DNA from: Liolophura sinensis
Taxonomy: Eukaryota > Mollusca > Polyplacophora > Chitonida > Chitonidae
DNA: 64,000 bases
NCBI RefSeq assembly: GCF_032854445.1
Contig: NW_027018012.1
Location: forward strand, 59,984 to 123,983
Direction: 5' to 3'
The notes beneath the pieces are model-generated. The model searched no databases. It saw nothing but the letters and a program-made list of their open reading frames with translations, and was not told the DNA's origin. This document shows, one piece after another, positions 20,656-34,239 of this stretch. Numbering within the stretch: position 1 is the first letter of the stretch; every line of letters starts with the position of its first letter. The position numbers were made by a program, and so were the translations under genes.

Positions 20656-23030
20656 CTCTGTACAATCGCGACTGGTTATTACTATATTTAACTTTTGACT
20701 ATAAGTTATGTGCCCTTCGGTAGCCCAGAAGACCTGAAATCTTTGGGCTAAGCCCATTTAACTCACCTAGCAATTGTCTTACTTCTAAGTCCAAGACAAT
20801 CTCAATGTCTTTATCTACGTGTAGAAAAACCACACCATTTGTACGTGAAAAACACAAGGTACTTGATACAGTCTGCTGTAAAAAGTACAACTGACCACAG
20901 ACCCACATGAATAAGGTGCCAAAAGATGCGGAATTGAGCCAGGTATCGGCAGCTGTTGAAAAATTGCAAATTTCCCTGGTTTCCATGGAGTAAGAGCCGT
21001 TGCTGGGCACGTGATTATGACATAAATGATCATTCAATTGTCACTACAGCCAAAAGTGTTGGTCGGAGAGCAACGCGGTTTGCACCATTCGATTTCTCGT
21101 CACAAAATACGTCGGATTAGCCTCTTACCAGCAGCACTGGAACAGTTTTTCCACTTTTGCATTTTTGCCTGGTCTTTTTGTTAATTGAAATCGGCTACAC
21201 TGTACTCTGTACAATCGCGACTGGTCATTACTATATTCAACTTTTGACTATAAGTTATGTGCCCTTCGGTAGCCCAGAAGACATGAAATCTTTGGGCCAA
21301 GCCCATTTAACTCACCCAGCAATTGTCTTACTTCTAAGTCCAAGACAATCTCAATGTCTTTATCTACGTGTAGAAAAACCACACCATTTGTACGTGAAAA
21401 ACACAAGGTACTTGATACAGTCTGCTGTAAAAAGTACAACTGAACACTGACCCACTTCAGTAAGGTGCCAAAAGATGCGGAATTGAGCCAGGCATCGGCA
21501 GCTGTTAAAAAAATGTAAAGTTCCCTGGTTTCCATGGAGTAAGAGCCGTTGTTGGGCACGTGATTATGACATCAATGATCATTCAATTATCACTACAGGC
21601 AAAAGTATTAGTCGGAGAGCAACGCGGTTTGCACCATTCGATTTCTCGTCACAAAATACGTCGGATTAGCCTCTTACCAGCAGCACTGGAACAGTTTTTC
21701 CACTTTTGCATTTTTCCCTGGTCTTTTTGTTAATTGAAATCGGCTACACTGTACTCTGTACAATCGCGACTGGTTATTACTATATTTAACTTTTGACTAT
21801 AAGTTATGTGCCCTTCGGTAGCCCAGAAGACCTGAAATCTTTGGGCTAAGCCCATTTAACTCACCCAGCAATTGTCTTACTTCTAAGTCCAAGACAATCT
21901 CAATGTCTTTATCTACGTGTAGAAAAACCACACCATTTGTACGTGAAAAACACAAGGTACTTGATACAGTCTGCTGTAAAAAGTACAACTGACCACAGAC
22001 CCACATGAATAAGGTGCCAAAAGATGCGGAATTGAGCCAGGTATCGGCAGCTGTTGAAAAATTGCAAATTTCCCTGGTTTCCATGGAGTAAGAGCCGTTG
22101 CTGGGCACGTGATTATGACATAAATGATCATTCAATTGTCACTACAGCCAAAAGTGTTGATCGGAGAGCAACGCGGTTTGCACCATTCGATTTCTCGTCA
22201 CAAAATACGTCGGATTAGCCTCTTACCAGCAGCACTGGAACAGTTTTTCCACTTTTGCATTTTTCCCTGGTCTTTTTGTTAATTGAAATCGGCTACACTG
22301 TACTCTGTACAATCGCGACTGGTTATTACTATATTTAACTTTTGACTATAAGTTATGTGCCCTTCGGTAGCCCAGAAGACCTGAAATCTTTGGGCTAAGC
22401 CCATTTAACTCACCTAGCAATTGTCTTACTTCTAAGTCCAAGACAATCTCAATGTCTTTATCTACGTGTAGAAAAACCACACCATTTGTACGTGAAAAAC
22501 ACAAGGTACTTGATACAGTCTGCTGTAAAAAGTACAACTGACCACAGACCCACATGAATAAGGTGCCAAAAGATGCGGAATTGAGCCAGGTATCGGCAGC
22601 TGTTGAAAAATTGCAAATTTCCCTGGTTTCCATGGAGTAAGAGCCGTTGCTGGGCACGTGATTATGACATAAATGATCATTCAATTGTCACTACAGCCAA
22701 AAGTGTTGGTCGGAGAGCAACGCGGTTTGCACCATTCGATTTCTCGTCACAAAATACGTCGGATTAGCCTCTTACCAGCAGCACTGGAACAGTTTTTCCA
22801 CTTTTGCATTTTTGCCTGGTCTTTTTGTTAATTGAAATCGGCTACACTGTACTCTGTACAATCGCGACTGGTCATTACTATATTCAACTTTTGACTATAA
22901 GTTATGTGCCCTTCGGTAGCCCAGAAGACATGAAATCTTTGGGCCAAGCCCATTTAACTCACCCAGCAATTGTCTTACTTCTAAGTCCAAGACAATCTCA
23001 ATGTCTTTATCTACGTGTAGAAAAACCACA
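19700..23030. repeat. Two tandem copies of a 3-monomer (1647-bp) unit
   Basis: Units 19962, 20512 and 21061 match 21610, 22159 and 22708 with a shift of 1647 bp. The marker words are ATTAGTCGG with CATTTTTCCCTGG, then GTGTTGATCGG, then GTGTTGGTCGG with GACATGAAATC. The left part overlaps the second copy of the 5-monomer unit, so the trimer was amplified after, or out of, that unit. The right part of unit 22708 switches to an A-type end, where the match stops. Confidence 0.87.
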
Positions 23031-23256
23031 CCATTTGTACATAAAAAACACAAGGTACTTGATACAGTCTGCTGTAAAAAGTACAACTAAACACTGAACC
23101 ACATTTATAAAGTGCCAAAAGATGCGGAATTGGGCCAGGTATCGGCAGCTGTTAAAAAATTGCAAATATCCCTGGTTTCCATGGAGTAAGAGCCGTTGCT
23201 GGGCACGTGATTATGACCTCAATGATCATTGAATTGTCGCTACAGCCAAAAGTATT

Positions 23257-26200
23257 AGTCGGAGAGCAACGCGGTAGGCACCATTCGATTTCTCGTCACA
23301 AAATACGTCGGATTAGCCTCTTACCAGCAGCACTGGAACAGTTTTTCCACTTTTGCATCTTTACCTGGTCTTTTTGTTAATTGAAATCGGCTACACTGTA
23401 CTCTGTACAATCGCGACTGGTCATTACTATATTCAACTTTTGACTATAAGTTATGTGCCCTTCGGTAGCCCAGAAGACGTCAAATCTTTGCGCTAAGCCC
23501 ATTTAACTCACCCAGCAATTGTCTTACTTCTAAGTCCAAGACAATCTCAATGTCTTTATCTACGTGTAGAAAAACCAGACCATTTGTACGTGAAAAACAC
23601 AAGGTACTTGATACAGTCTGCTGTAAAAAGTACAACTGAACACTGACCCACTTCAGTAAGGTGCCAAAAGATGCGGAATTGAGCCAGGCATCGGCAGCTG
23701 TTGACAAATTGCAAATATCCCTGGTTTCCATGGAGTAAGAGCCGTTGCTGGGCACGTGATTATGACATCAATATTCATTGATTTGTCGCTACAACCAAAA
23801 GTATTGGTCGGAGAGCAACGCGGTTTGCACCATTCAATTTCTCGTCACAAAATACGTCGGATTAGCCTCTTATCAGCAGCACTGGAACAGTTTTTCCACT
23901 TTTGCATTTTTGCCTGGTCTTTTTGTTAATTGAAATCGGCTACACTGTACTTTGTACAATCGCGTGTGGTCATTACTATATTTAACTTTTGACTATAAGT
24001 TATGTGCCCTTCGGTAGCCCAGAAGACGTCAAATCTTTGGGCTAAGCCCATTTAACTCACCCAGCAATTGTCTTACTTCTAAGTCCAAGACAATCTCAAT
24101 GTCTTTATCTACGTGTAGAAAAACCACACCATTTGTACGTGAAAAACACAAGGTGCTTGATACAGTCTGCTGTAAAAAGTACAACTAAACACTGACCCAC
24201 ATTTATAAGGTGCCAAAAGGTGCGGAATTGGGCCAGGCATCGGCAGCTGTTAAAAAATTGCAAATATCCCTGGTTTCCATGGAGTAAGAGCCGTTGCTGG
24301 GCACGTGATTATGACATTATTATTCATTGATTTGTCGCTACAGCCAAAAGTATTGGTCGGAGAGCAACGCGGTTTGCACCATTCGATTTCTCGTCACAAA
24401 ATACGTCGGATTAGCCTCTTATCAGCAGCACTGGAACAGTTTTTCCACTTTTGCATTTTTGCCTGGTCTTTTTGTTAGTTGAAATCGGCTACACTGTACT
24501 CTGTACAATCGCGACTGGTCATTACTATATTCAACTTTTGACTATAAGTTATGTGCCCTTCGGTAGCCCAGAAGACCTGAAATCTTTGGGCTAAGCCCAT
24601 TTAACTCACCCAGCAAATGTCTTACTTCTAAGTGCAAGACAATCTCAATGTCTTTATCTACGTGTAGAAAAACCACACCATTTGTACGTGAAAAACACAA
24701 GGTACTTGATACAGTCTGCTGTAAAAAGTACAACTGAACATTGACCCACTTCAGTAAGGTGCCAAAAGATGCGGAATTGAGCCAGGCATCGGCAGCTGTT
24801 AAAAAATTGTAAAGTTCCCTGGTTTCCATGGAGTAAGAGCCGTTGCTGGGCACGTGATTATGACATAAATGATCATTCAATTGTCACTACAGCCAAAAGT
24901 ATTGGTCGGAGAGCAACGCGGTTTGCACCATTCGATTTCTCGTCACAAAATACGTCGGATTAGCCTCTTATCAGCAGCACTGGAACAGTTTTTCCACTTT
25001 TGCATTTTTACCTGGTCTTTTTGTTAGTTGAAATCGGCTACACTGTACTCTGTACAATCGCGAGTGGTCATTACTATATTCAACTTTTGACTATAAGTTA
25101 TGTGCCCTTCGGTAGCCCAGAAGACGTCAAATCTTTGGGCTAAGCCCATTTAACTCACCCAGCAATTGCCTTACTTCTAAGTGCAAGACAATCTCAATGT
25201 CTTTATCTACGTGTAGAAAAACCACACCATTTGTACAAAAAAAACACAAGGTACTTCATACAGTCTGCTGTAAAAAGTACAACTAAACACTGACCCACAT
25301 TTATAAGGTGCCAAAAGATGCGGAATTGGGCCAGGTATCGGCAGCTGTTAAAAAATTGCAAATATCCCTGGTTTCCATGGAGTAAGAGCCGTTGCTGGGC
25401 ACGTGATTATGACATCAATGATCATTGAATTGTCGCTACAGCCAAAAGTATTAGTCGGAGAGCAACGCGGTAGGCACCATTCGATTTCTCGTCACAAAAT
25501 ACGTCGGATTAGCCTCTTACCAGCAGCACTGGAACAGTTTTTCCACTTTTGCATTTTTACCTGGTCTTTTTGTTAATTGAAATCGGCTACACTGTACTCT
25601 GTACAATCGCGACTGGTCATTACTATATTCAACTTTTGACTATAAGTTATGTGCCCTTCGGTAGCCCAGAAGACGTCAAATCTTTGGGCTAAGCCCATTT
25701 AACTCACCCAGCAATTGTCTTACTTCTAAGTCCAAGACAATCTCAATGTCTTTATCTACGTGTAGAAAAACCACACCATTTGTACGTGAGAAACAAAAGG
25801 TACTTGATACAGTCTGCTGTAAAAAGTACAACTGAACACTGACCCACTTCAGTAAGGTGCCAAAAGATGCGGAATTGAGCCAGGCATCGGCAGCTGTTGA
25901 CAAATTGCAAATATCCCTGGTTTCCATGGAGTAAGAGCCGTTGCTGGGCACGTGATTATGACATCAATATTCATTGATTTGTCGCTACAACCAAAAGTAT
26001 TGGTCGGAGAGCAACGCGGTTTGCACCATTCAATTTCTCGTCACAAAATACGTCGGATTAGCCTCTTATCAGCAGCACTGGAACAGTTTTTCCACTTTTG
26101 CATTTTTGCCTGGTCTTTTTGTTAATTGAAATCGGCTACACTGTACTTTGTACAATCGCGTGTGGTCATTACTATATTTAACTTTTGACTATAAGTTATG

Positions 26201-28746
26201 TGCCCTTCGGTAGCCCAGAAGACGTCAAATCTTTGGGCTAAGCCCATTTAACTCACCCAGCAATTGTCTTACTTCTAAGTCCAAGACAATCTCAATGTCT
26301 TTATCTACGTGTAGAAAAACCACACCATTTGTACGTGAAAAACACAAGGTGCTTGATACAGTCTGCTGTAAAAAGTACAACTAAACACTGACCCACATTT
26401 ATAAGGTGCCAAAAGGTGCGGAATTGGGCCAGGCATCGGCAGCTGTTAAAAAATTGCAAATATCCCTGGTTTCCATGGAGTAAGAGCCGTTGCTGGGCAC
26501 GTGATTATGACATTATTATTCATTGATTTGTCGCTACAGCCAAAAGTATTGGTCGGAGAGCAACGCGGTTTGCACCATTCGATTTCTCGTCACAAAATAC
26601 GTCGGATTAGCCTCTTATCAGCAGCACTGGAACAGTTTTTCCACTTTTGCATTTTTGCCTGGTCTTTTTGTTAGTTGAAATCGGCTACACTGTACTCTGT
26701 ACAATCGCGACTGGTCATTACTATATTCAACTTTTGACTATAAGTTATGTGCCCTTCGGTAGCCCAGAAGACCTGAAATCTTTGGGCTAAGCCCATTTAA
26801 CTCACCCAGCAAATGTCTTACTTCTAAGTGCAAGACAATCTCAATGTCTTTATCTACGTGTAGAAAAACCACACCATTTGTACGTGAAAAACACAAGGTA
26901 CTTGATACAGTCTGCTGTAAAAAGTACAACTGAACATTGACCCACTTCAGTAAGGTGCCAAAAGATGCGGAATTGAGCCAGGCATCGGCAGCTGTTAAAA
27001 AATTGTAAAGTTCCCTGGTTTCCATGGAGTAAGAGCCGTTGCTGGGCACGTGATTATGACATAAATGATCATTCAATTGTCACTACAGCCAAAAGTATTG
27101 GTCGGAGAGCAACGCGGTTTGCACCATTCGATTTCTCGTCACAAAATACGTCGGATTAGCCTCTTATCAGCAGCACTGGAACAGTTTTTCCACTTTTGCA
27201 TTTTTACCTGGTCTTTTTGTTAGTTGAAATCGGCTACACTGTACTCTGTACAATCGCGAGTGGTCATTACTATATTCAACTTTTGACTATAAGTTATGTG
27301 CCCTTCGGTAGCCCAGAAGACGTCAAATCTTTGGGCTAAGCCCATTTAACTCACCCAGCAATTGCCTTACTTCTAAGTGCAAGACAATCTCAATGTCTTT
27401 ATCTACGTGTAGAAAAACCACACCATTTGTACAAAAAAAACACAAGGTACTTCATACAGTCTGCTGTAAAAAGTACAACTAAACACTGACCCACATTTAT
27501 AAGGTGCCAAAAGATGCGGAATTGGGCCAGGTATCGGCAGCTGTTAAAAAATTGCAAATATCCCTGGTTTCCATGGAGTAAGAGCCGTTGCTGGGCACGT
27601 GATTATGACATCAATGATCATTGAATTGTCGCTACAGCCAAAAGTATTAGTCGGAGAGCAACGCGGTAGGCACCATTCGATTTCTCGTCACAAAATACGT
27701 CGGATTAGCCTCTTACCAGCAGCACTGGAACAGTTTTTCCACTTTTGCATTTTTACCTGGTCTTTTTGTTAATTGAAATCGGCTACACTGTACTCTGTAC
27801 AATCGCGACTGGTCATTACTATATTCAACTTTTGACTATAAGTTATGTGCCCTTCGGTAGCCAAGAAGACGTCAAATCTTTGGGCTAAGCCCATTTAACT
27901 CACCCAGCAATTGTCTTACTTCTAAGTCCAAGACAATCTCAATGTCTTTATCTACGTGTAGAAAAACCACACCATTTGTACGTGAAAAACACAAGGTACT
28001 TGATACAGTCTGCTGTAAAAAGTACAACTGAACATTGACCCACTTCAGTAAGGTGCCAAAAGATGCGGAATTGAGCCAGGCATCGGCAGCTGTTGACAAA
28101 TTGCAAATTTCCCTGGTTTCCATGGAGTAAGAGCCGTTGCTGGGCACGTGATTATGACATAAATGATCATTCAATTGTCACTACAGCCAAAAGTATTGGT
28201 CGGAGAGCAACGCGGTTTGCACCATTCGATTTCTCGTCACAAAATACGTCGGATTAGCCTTTTACCAGCAGCACTGGAACAGTTTTTCCACTTTTGCATT
28301 TTTGCCTGGTCTTTTTGTTAATTGAAATCGGCTACACTGTACTCTGTACAATCGCGACTGGTCATTACTATATTCAACTTTTGACTATAAGTTATGTGCC
28401 CTTCGGTAGCCCAGAAGACCTGAAATCTTTGGGCTAAGCCCATTTAACTCACCCAGCAATTGTCTTACTTCTAAGTCCAAGAAAATCTCAATGTCTTTAT
28501 CTACGTGTAGAAAAACCACACCATTTGTACATAAAAAAAACAAGGTACTTGATACAGTCTGCTGTAAAAAGTATAACTGACCACAGACACACATTTATAA
28601 GGTGCCAAAAGATGCGGAATTGAGCCAGGCATCGGCAGCTGTTGAAAAATTGCAAATTTCCCTGGTTTCCATGGAGTAAGAGCCGTTGCTGTGCACGTGA
28701 TTATGACATAAATGATCATTCAATTGTCGCTACAGGCAAAAGTATT
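23257..28746. repeat. 4-monomer (2196-bp) higher-order unit, two copies plus partial third
   Basis: Units at 23257, 25453 and 27649 begin with TTAGTCGG and CGGTAGGCACC, 2196 bp apart. Units 23806 and 26002 are both preceded by the private word ACAACCAAAAG, and their partner at 12278 has ACAGCC instead, so the two copies here are closest to each other. Units 24355/26551 and 24904/27100 match likewise (CAGCAAATGTC, TACTTCATACAG). The last two units match 13925 and 14474. All members are exactly 549 bp. Confidence 0.88.
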
Positions 28747-31700
28747 GGTCGGAGAGCAACGCGGTTTGCACCATTCGATTTGTCGTCACAAAATACGTCG
28801 GATTAGGCTTTTACCAGCAGCACTGGAACAGTTTTTCCACTTTTGCATTTTTACCTGGTCTTTTTGTTAATTCAGATCGGCTACACTGTACTCTGTACAA
28901 TCGCGACTGGTCATTACTATATTCAACTTTTGACTATAAGTTATGGGCCCTTCGGTAGCCCAGAAGACGACAAATCTTTGGGCTAAGCCCATTTAACTCA
29001 CCCAGCAATTGCCTTACTTCTAAGTGCAAGACAATCTCAATGTCTTTATCTACGTGTAGAAAAACCACACCATTTGTACGTGAAAAACACAAGGTACTTG
29101 ATACAGTCTGCTGTAAAAAGTACAACTAAACACTGACCCACATTTATAAGGTGCCAAAAGATGCGGAATTGGGCCAGGTATCGGCAGCTGTTGAAAAATT
29201 GCCAATTTCCCTGGTTTCCATGGAGTAAGAGCCGTTGCTGTGCACGGGATTATGACATAAATGATCATTGAATTGTCGCTACAGGCAAAAGTATTGGTCG
29301 GAGAGCAACGCGGTTTGCACCATTCGATTTCTCGTCACAAAATACGTCGGATTAGCCTCTTACCAGCAGCACTGGAACAGTTTTTCCACTTTTGCATTTT
29401 TGCCTGGTCTTTTTGTTAATTGAAATCGGCTACACTGTACTCTGTACAATCGCGAGTGGTCATTACTATATTCAACTTTTGACTATAAGTTATGTGCCCT
29501 TCGGTAGCCCAGAAGACGTCAAATCTTTGGGCTAAGCCCATTTAACTCACCCAGCAATTGTCTTACTTCTAAGTGCAAGACAATCTCAATGTCTTTATCT
29601 ACGTGTAGAAAAACCACACCATTTGTACGTGAAAAACACAAGGTACTTGATACAGTCTGCTGTAAAAAGTACAACTGAACACTGACCCACTTCAGTAAGG
29701 TGCCAAAAGATGCGGAATTGAGCCAGGCATCGGCAGCTGTTGAAAATTTGCAAATTTCCCTGGTTTCCATGGAGTAAGAGCCGTTGCCTCTGCACGTGAT
29801 TATGACATAAATGATCATTCAATTGTCACTACAGCCAAAAGTATTGGTCGGAGAGCAACGCGGTTTGCACCATTCGATTTCTCGTTACAAAATACGTCGG
29901 ATTAGATTCTTTCCAGCAGCACTGGAACAGTTTTCGCACTTTTGCATTTTTGCCTGGTCTTTTTGTTAATTGAAATCGGCTACACTGTACTCTGTACAAT
30001 CGCGACTGGTCATTACTATATTCAACTTTTGACTATAAGTTATGTGCCCTTCGGTAGCCCAGAAGACGTCAAATCTTTGGGCTAAGCCCATTTAACTCAC
30101 CCAGCAATTGTCTTAATTCTAAGTGCAAGACAATCTCAATGTCTTTATCTACGTGTAGAAAAACCACACCATTTGTACATAAAAAACACAAGGTACTTGA
30201 TACAGTCTGCTGTAAAAAGTACAACTAAACAATGACCCACATTTATAAGGTGCCAAAAGATGCGGAATTGGGCCAGGCATCGGCAGCTGTTAAAAAATTG
30301 CAAATATCCCTGGTTTCCATGGAGTAAGAGCCGTTGCTGGGCACGTGATTATGACATCAATATTCATTGATTTGTCGCTACAGCCAAAAGTATTGGTCGG
30401 AGAGCAACGCGGTTTGCACCATTCATTTTCTCGTCACAAAATACGTCGGATTAGCCTCTTATCAGCAGCACTGGAACAGTTTTTCCAGTTTTGCATATTT
30501 GCCTGGTCTTTTTGTTAATTGAAATCGGCTACACTGTACTATGTACAATCGCGTGTGGTCATTACTATATTTAACTTTTGACTATAAGTTATGTGCCCTT
30601 CGGTAGCCCAGAAGACCTGAAATCTTTGGGCCAAGCCCATTTAACTCACCCAGCAATTGTCTTACTTCTAAGTCCAAGAAAATCTCAATGTCTTTATCTA
30701 CGTGTAGAAAAACCACACCATTTGTACATAAAAAAAACAAGGTACTTGATACAGTCTGCTGTAAAAAGTATAACTGACCACAGACCCACATTTATAAGGT
30801 GCCAAAAGATGCGGAATTGAGCCAGGCATCGGCAGCTGTTGAAAAATTGCCAATTTCCCTGGTTTCCATGGAGTAAGAGCCGTTGCTGTGCACGGGATTA
30901 TGACATAAATGATCAATGAATTGTCGCTACAGGCAAAAGTATTGGTCGGAGAGCAACGCGGTTTGCACCATTCGATTTCTCGTCACAAAATACGTCGGAT
31001 TAGCCTCTTACCAGCAGCACTGGAACAGTTTTTCCACTTTTGCATTTTTGCCTGGTCTTTTTGTTAATTGAAATCGGCTACACTGTACTCTGTACAATCG
31101 CGACTGGTCATTACTATATTCAACTTTTGACTATAAGTTATGTGCCCTTCGGTAGCCCAGAAGACGTCAAATCTTTGGGCTAAGCCCATTTAACTCACCC
31201 AGCAATTGTCTTACTTCTAAGTGCAAGACAATCTCAATGTCTTTATCTACGTGTAGAAAAACCACACCATTTGTACGTGAAAAACACAAGGTACTTGATA
31301 CACTCTGCTGTAAAAAGTACAACTAAACACTGACCCACATTTATAAGGTGCCAAAAGATGCGGAATTGGGCCAGGTATCGGCAGCTGTTAAAAAATTGCA
31401 AATATCCCTGGTTTCCATGGAGTAAGAGCCGTTGCTGGGCACGTGATGATGACATAAATGATCATTGAATTGTCGCTACAGCCAAAAGTATTAGTCGGAG
31501 AGCAACGCGGTAGGCACCATTCGATTTCTCGTCACAAAATACGTCGGATTAGCCTCTTACCAGCAGCACTGGAACAGTTTTTCCACTTTTGCATTTTTAC
31601 CTGGTCTTTTTGTTAATTGAAATCGGCTACACTGTACTCTGTACAATCGCGACTGGTCATTACTATATTCAACTTTTGACTATAAGTTATGTGCCCTTCG

Positions 31701-34239
31701 GTAGCCCAGAAGACGTCAAATCTTTGGGCTAAGCCCATTTAACTCACCCAGCAATTGTCTTACTTCTAAGTCCAAGACAATCTCAATGTCTTTATCTACG
31801 TGTAGAAAAACCACACCATTTGTACGTGAAAAACACAAGGTACGTACTTGATACAGTCTGCTGTAAAAAGTACAACTGAACACTGACCCACTTCAGTAAG
31901 GTGCCAAAAGATGCGGAATTGAGCCAGGCATCGGCAGCTGTTGACAAATTGCAAATTTCCCTGGTTTCCATGGAGTAAGAGCCGTTGCTGGGCACGTGAT
32001 TATGACATAAATAATCATTCAATTGTCACTACAGCCAAAAGTATTGGTCGGAGAGCAACGCGGTTTGCACCATTCGATTTCTCGTCACAAAATACGTCGG
32101 ATTAGCCTTACCAGCAGCACTGGAACAGTTTTTCCACTTTTGCATTTTTGCCTGGTCTTTTTGTTAATTGAAATCGGCTACACTGTACTCTGTACAATCG
32201 CGACTGGTCATTACTATATTCAACTTTTGACTATAAGTTATGTGCCCTTCGGTAGCCCAGAAGACCTGAAATCTTTGGGCTAAGCCCATTTAACTCACCC
32301 AGCAATTGTCTTAATTCTAAGTGCAAGACAATCTCAATGTCTTTATCTACGTGTAGAAAAACCACACCATTTGTACATAAAAAACACAAGGTACTTGATA
32401 CAGTCTGCTGTAAAAAGTACAACTAAACACTGACCCACATTTATAAGGTGCCAAAAGATGCGGAATTGGGCCAGGCATCGGCAGCTGTTAAAAAATTGCA
32501 AATATCCCTGGTTTCCATGGAGTAAGAGCCGTTGCTGGGCACGTGATTATGACATCAATATTCATTGATTTGTCGCTACAGCCAAAAGTATTGGTCGGAG
32601 AGCAACGCGGTTTGCACCATTCGATTTCTCGTCACAAAATACGTCGGATTAGCCTCTTATCAGCAGCACTGGAACAGTTTTTCCACTTTTGCATTTTTAC
32701 CTGGTTTTTTTGTTAATTGAAATCGGCTACACTGTACTCTGTACAATCGCGAGTGGTCATTACTATATTCAACTTTTGACTATAAGTTATGTGCCCTTCG
32801 GTAGCCCAGAAGACGTCAAATCTTTGGGCTAAGCCCATTTAACTCACCCAGCAATTGCTCTACTTCTAAGTGCAAGACAATCTCAATGTCTTTATCAACG
32901 TGTAGAAAAACCACACCATTTGTACGTGTTAAACACAAGGTACTTGATACAGTCTGCTGTAAAAAATTCAACTGAACACTGACCCACTTCAGTAAGGTGC
33001 CAGAAGATGCGGAATTGAGCCAGGCATCGGCAGCTGTTGAAAAATTGCAAATTTTCCTGGTTTCCATGGAGTAAGAGCCGTTGCTGGGCACGTGATTATG
33101 ACATAAATGATCATTGAATTGTCGCTACAGCCAAAAGTATTGGTCGGAGAGCAACGGGGTTTGCACCATTCGATTTCTCGTCACAAAATACGTCGGATTA
33201 GCCTCTTACCAGCAGCACTGGAACAGTTTTTCCACTTTTGCATTTTTGCCTGGTCTTTTTGTTAATTGAAATCGGCTACACTGTACTCTGTACAATCGCG
33301 ACTGGTCATTACTATATTCAACTTTTGACTATAAGTTATGTGCCCTTCGGTAGCCCAGAAGACCTGAAATCTTTGGGCTAAGCCCATTTAACTCACCCAG
33401 CAATTGCCTTACTTCTAAGTGCAAGACAATCTCAATGTCTTTATCTACGTGTAGAAAAAACCACACCATTTGTACATGAAAAACACAAGGTACTTGATAC
33501 AGTCTGCTGTAAAAAGTACAACTGTCCACAGACCCACATGAAAAAGGTGCCAAAAGATGCGGAATTGAGCCAGGCATCGGCAGCTGTTGAAAAATTGCAA
33601 ATTTCCCTGGTTTCCATGGAGTAAGAGCCGTTGCTGGGCACGTGATTATGACATAAATGATCATTCAATTATCGCCACAGCCAAACGTATTGGTCGGAGA
33701 GCAACGCGGTTTGCACCATTCGATTTCTCGTCACAAAATACGTCGGATTAGCCTCTTACCAGCAGCACTGGAACAGTTTTTCCACTTTTGCATTTTTGCC
33801 TGGTCTTTTTGTTAATTGAAATCGGCTACACTGTACTCTGTACAATCGCGACTGGTCATTACTATATTCAACTTTTGACTATAAGTTATGTGCCCTTCGG
33901 TAGCCCAGAAGACCTGAAATCTTTGGGCTAAGCCCATTTAACTCACCCAGCAATTGTCTTACTTCTAAGTGCAAGACAATCTCAATGTCTTTATCTACGT
34001 GTAGAAAAACCACACCATTTGTACATAAAAAACACAAGGTACTTGATACAGTCTGCTGTAAAAAGTATAATTAAACACTGGCCCACATTTGTAAGGTGCC
34101 AAAAGATGCGGAATTGAGCCAGGCATCGGCAGCTGTTAAAAATTGCAAATATCCCTGGTTTCCATGGAGTAAGAGCCGTTGCTGTGCACGTGATTATGAC
34201 ATCAATATTCATTGATTTGTCGCTACAGCCAAAAGTATT
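28747..34239. repeat. Monomers 53-62, mixed types without a clear higher-order unit
   Basis: Ten units start at 28747, 29296, 29846, 30395, 30944, 31493, 32046, 32593, 33142 and 33692. The first has several private changes: GATTTGTCGTC, TTAGGCTTTTACC, TTCAGATCGG and GGGCCC. The unit at 31493 is 553 bp because GTAC is doubled in GGTACGTAC at 31840-31847. The unit at 32046 is 547 bp because TC is missing from TTAGCC(TC)TTACC near 32107. Units at 29296 and 33142 are 550 bp. No unique sequence is present. Confidence 0.82.
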
